A DNA stretch of 62,017 nt from Phycisphaeraceae bacterium (lineage in GTDB: Bacteria > Planctomycetota > Phycisphaerae > Phycisphaerales > Phycisphaeraceae). The translations under genes were made by a program, and so were the position numbers. This document shows, piece by piece, positions 61,946 through 62,017 of the stretch. Below the pieces are notes generated by a model. That model was not told the DNA's origin. It was given only the letters and a program-made list of their open reading frames with translations, and ran no database searches. The stretch is from the NCBI GenBank assembly GCA_020848195.1, contig JADLAP010000017.1, positions 1-62,017 of the forward strand, written 5' to 3'. Numbering within the stretch: the first letter of the stretch is position 1; every line of letters begins with the position of its first letter.

Positions 61946-62017
61946 ATGGGGACAATCCAGATGAGCCAACGGGAACGGGATCGGCTGGCGTTGCTGAGCC
62001 GGGTACGGGATGGACAG
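61946..62017 (+). CDS. Start of a transposase gene (partial; cut by window end)
   Basis: An ATG at 61946 opens a frame still open at the window end, reading MGTIQMSQRERDRLALLSRV then RDGQ. The MSQRERDRL... start with a helix leading toward a transposase HTH resembles the N-terminus of ISNCY/IS1202-type transposases, which I recall as beginning in this way. A second ATG at 61961 is the alternative start. Only 24 codons are present, so the family assignment is tentative. The gene belongs to the element whose terminal repeats start at 61899. Confidence 0.6.
   Translation, partial: MGTIQMSQRERDRLALLSRVRDGQ

Noticed and set aside
1-62017. CRISPR array, rRNA operon or secondary-metabolite cluster
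   Set aside because: No regularly spaced direct repeats with unique spacers, no rRNA-like sequence and no large modular synthase genes were seen in the window.

Overview
The window looks like a chromosome segment of a Planctomycetota bacterium, most likely class Phycisphaerae. The evidence is high GC, several pseudopilin-like genes (prepilin N-terminus plus a C-terminal VDGH signature), bacterial TMTC-like GT-C/TPR proteins, expanded glycoside-hydrolase and uroporphyrinogen-decarboxylase-like families, and many small GC-rich intergenic hairpin repeats. Genus cannot be read from the sequence. Roughly 47 genes are supported. Many long antisense frames are GC-driven shadows and were left out.

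Layout. (1) 1-2.1 kb: a truncated URO-D-like gene and a phytanoyl-CoA-dioxygenase-like gene, divergent from an AraC regulator. (2) 2.2-8.3 kb: a 1469-residue AsmA-like envelope protein converging on a PolX/PHP DNA polymerase. (3) 8.4-17 kb: two TMTC-like membrane TPR proteins interleaved with three pseudopilin genes, each pseudopilin ended by a strong minus-strand terminator. (4) 17.5-21.2 kb: an outer-membrane barrel gene and rpe. The 3' end of rpe is duplicated 1,913 bp downstream around a decayed integrative element that carries a PIN/RHH toxin-antitoxin pair and a truncated tyrosine integrase. (5) 21.5-29.5 kb: a complete kdp potassium-uptake operon (small ORF, kdpF, A, B, C, D, E). (6) 29.6-36 kb: a GntR/LacI-type regulator, a pseudopilin, a secreted protein and a GH36-like alpha-galactosidase. 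(7) 36.4-41.9 kb: tRNA-Ile2(CAU), a ROK regulator, an ARA1-like GHMP sugar kinase interrupted by one in-frame TGA, a phosphohexomutase and a GalU-like uridylyltransferase. Together these look like a salvage route from free sugar to UDP-sugar.

(8) 42-48.9 kb: a lipoprotein, an OmpR/HisKA two-component pair, a small periplasmic protein, a TPR lipoprotein, hemW and an FHA protein with a long acidic tail. (9) 49-54.9 kb: a DASS/SLC13-type transporter, a lipoprotein, a zinc-ribbon protein, a PAS-GGDEF protein, a DciA-like protein, aroK and upp, with a candidate structured RNA or attenuator upstream of upp. (10) 55.2-60.3 kb: a likely operon of a GH20-like enzyme, an unknown protein and a URO-D-like protein. 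(11) 60.4-62 kb: a protein made of four exact-period 76-residue Trp-rich repeats, tRNA-Gln(CUG), and the first bases of an insertion sequence cut by the window end.

The strongest observations are the rpe-targeted element with synonymous differences flanking a 101-bp identical core, the single-codon interruption of the GHMP kinase, the tandem Trp-rich repeat protein, the TMTC/pseudopilin gene mixture (a possible pilin O-glycosylation locus), and a family of intergenic hairpins in which one copy has a compensatory base-pair change.
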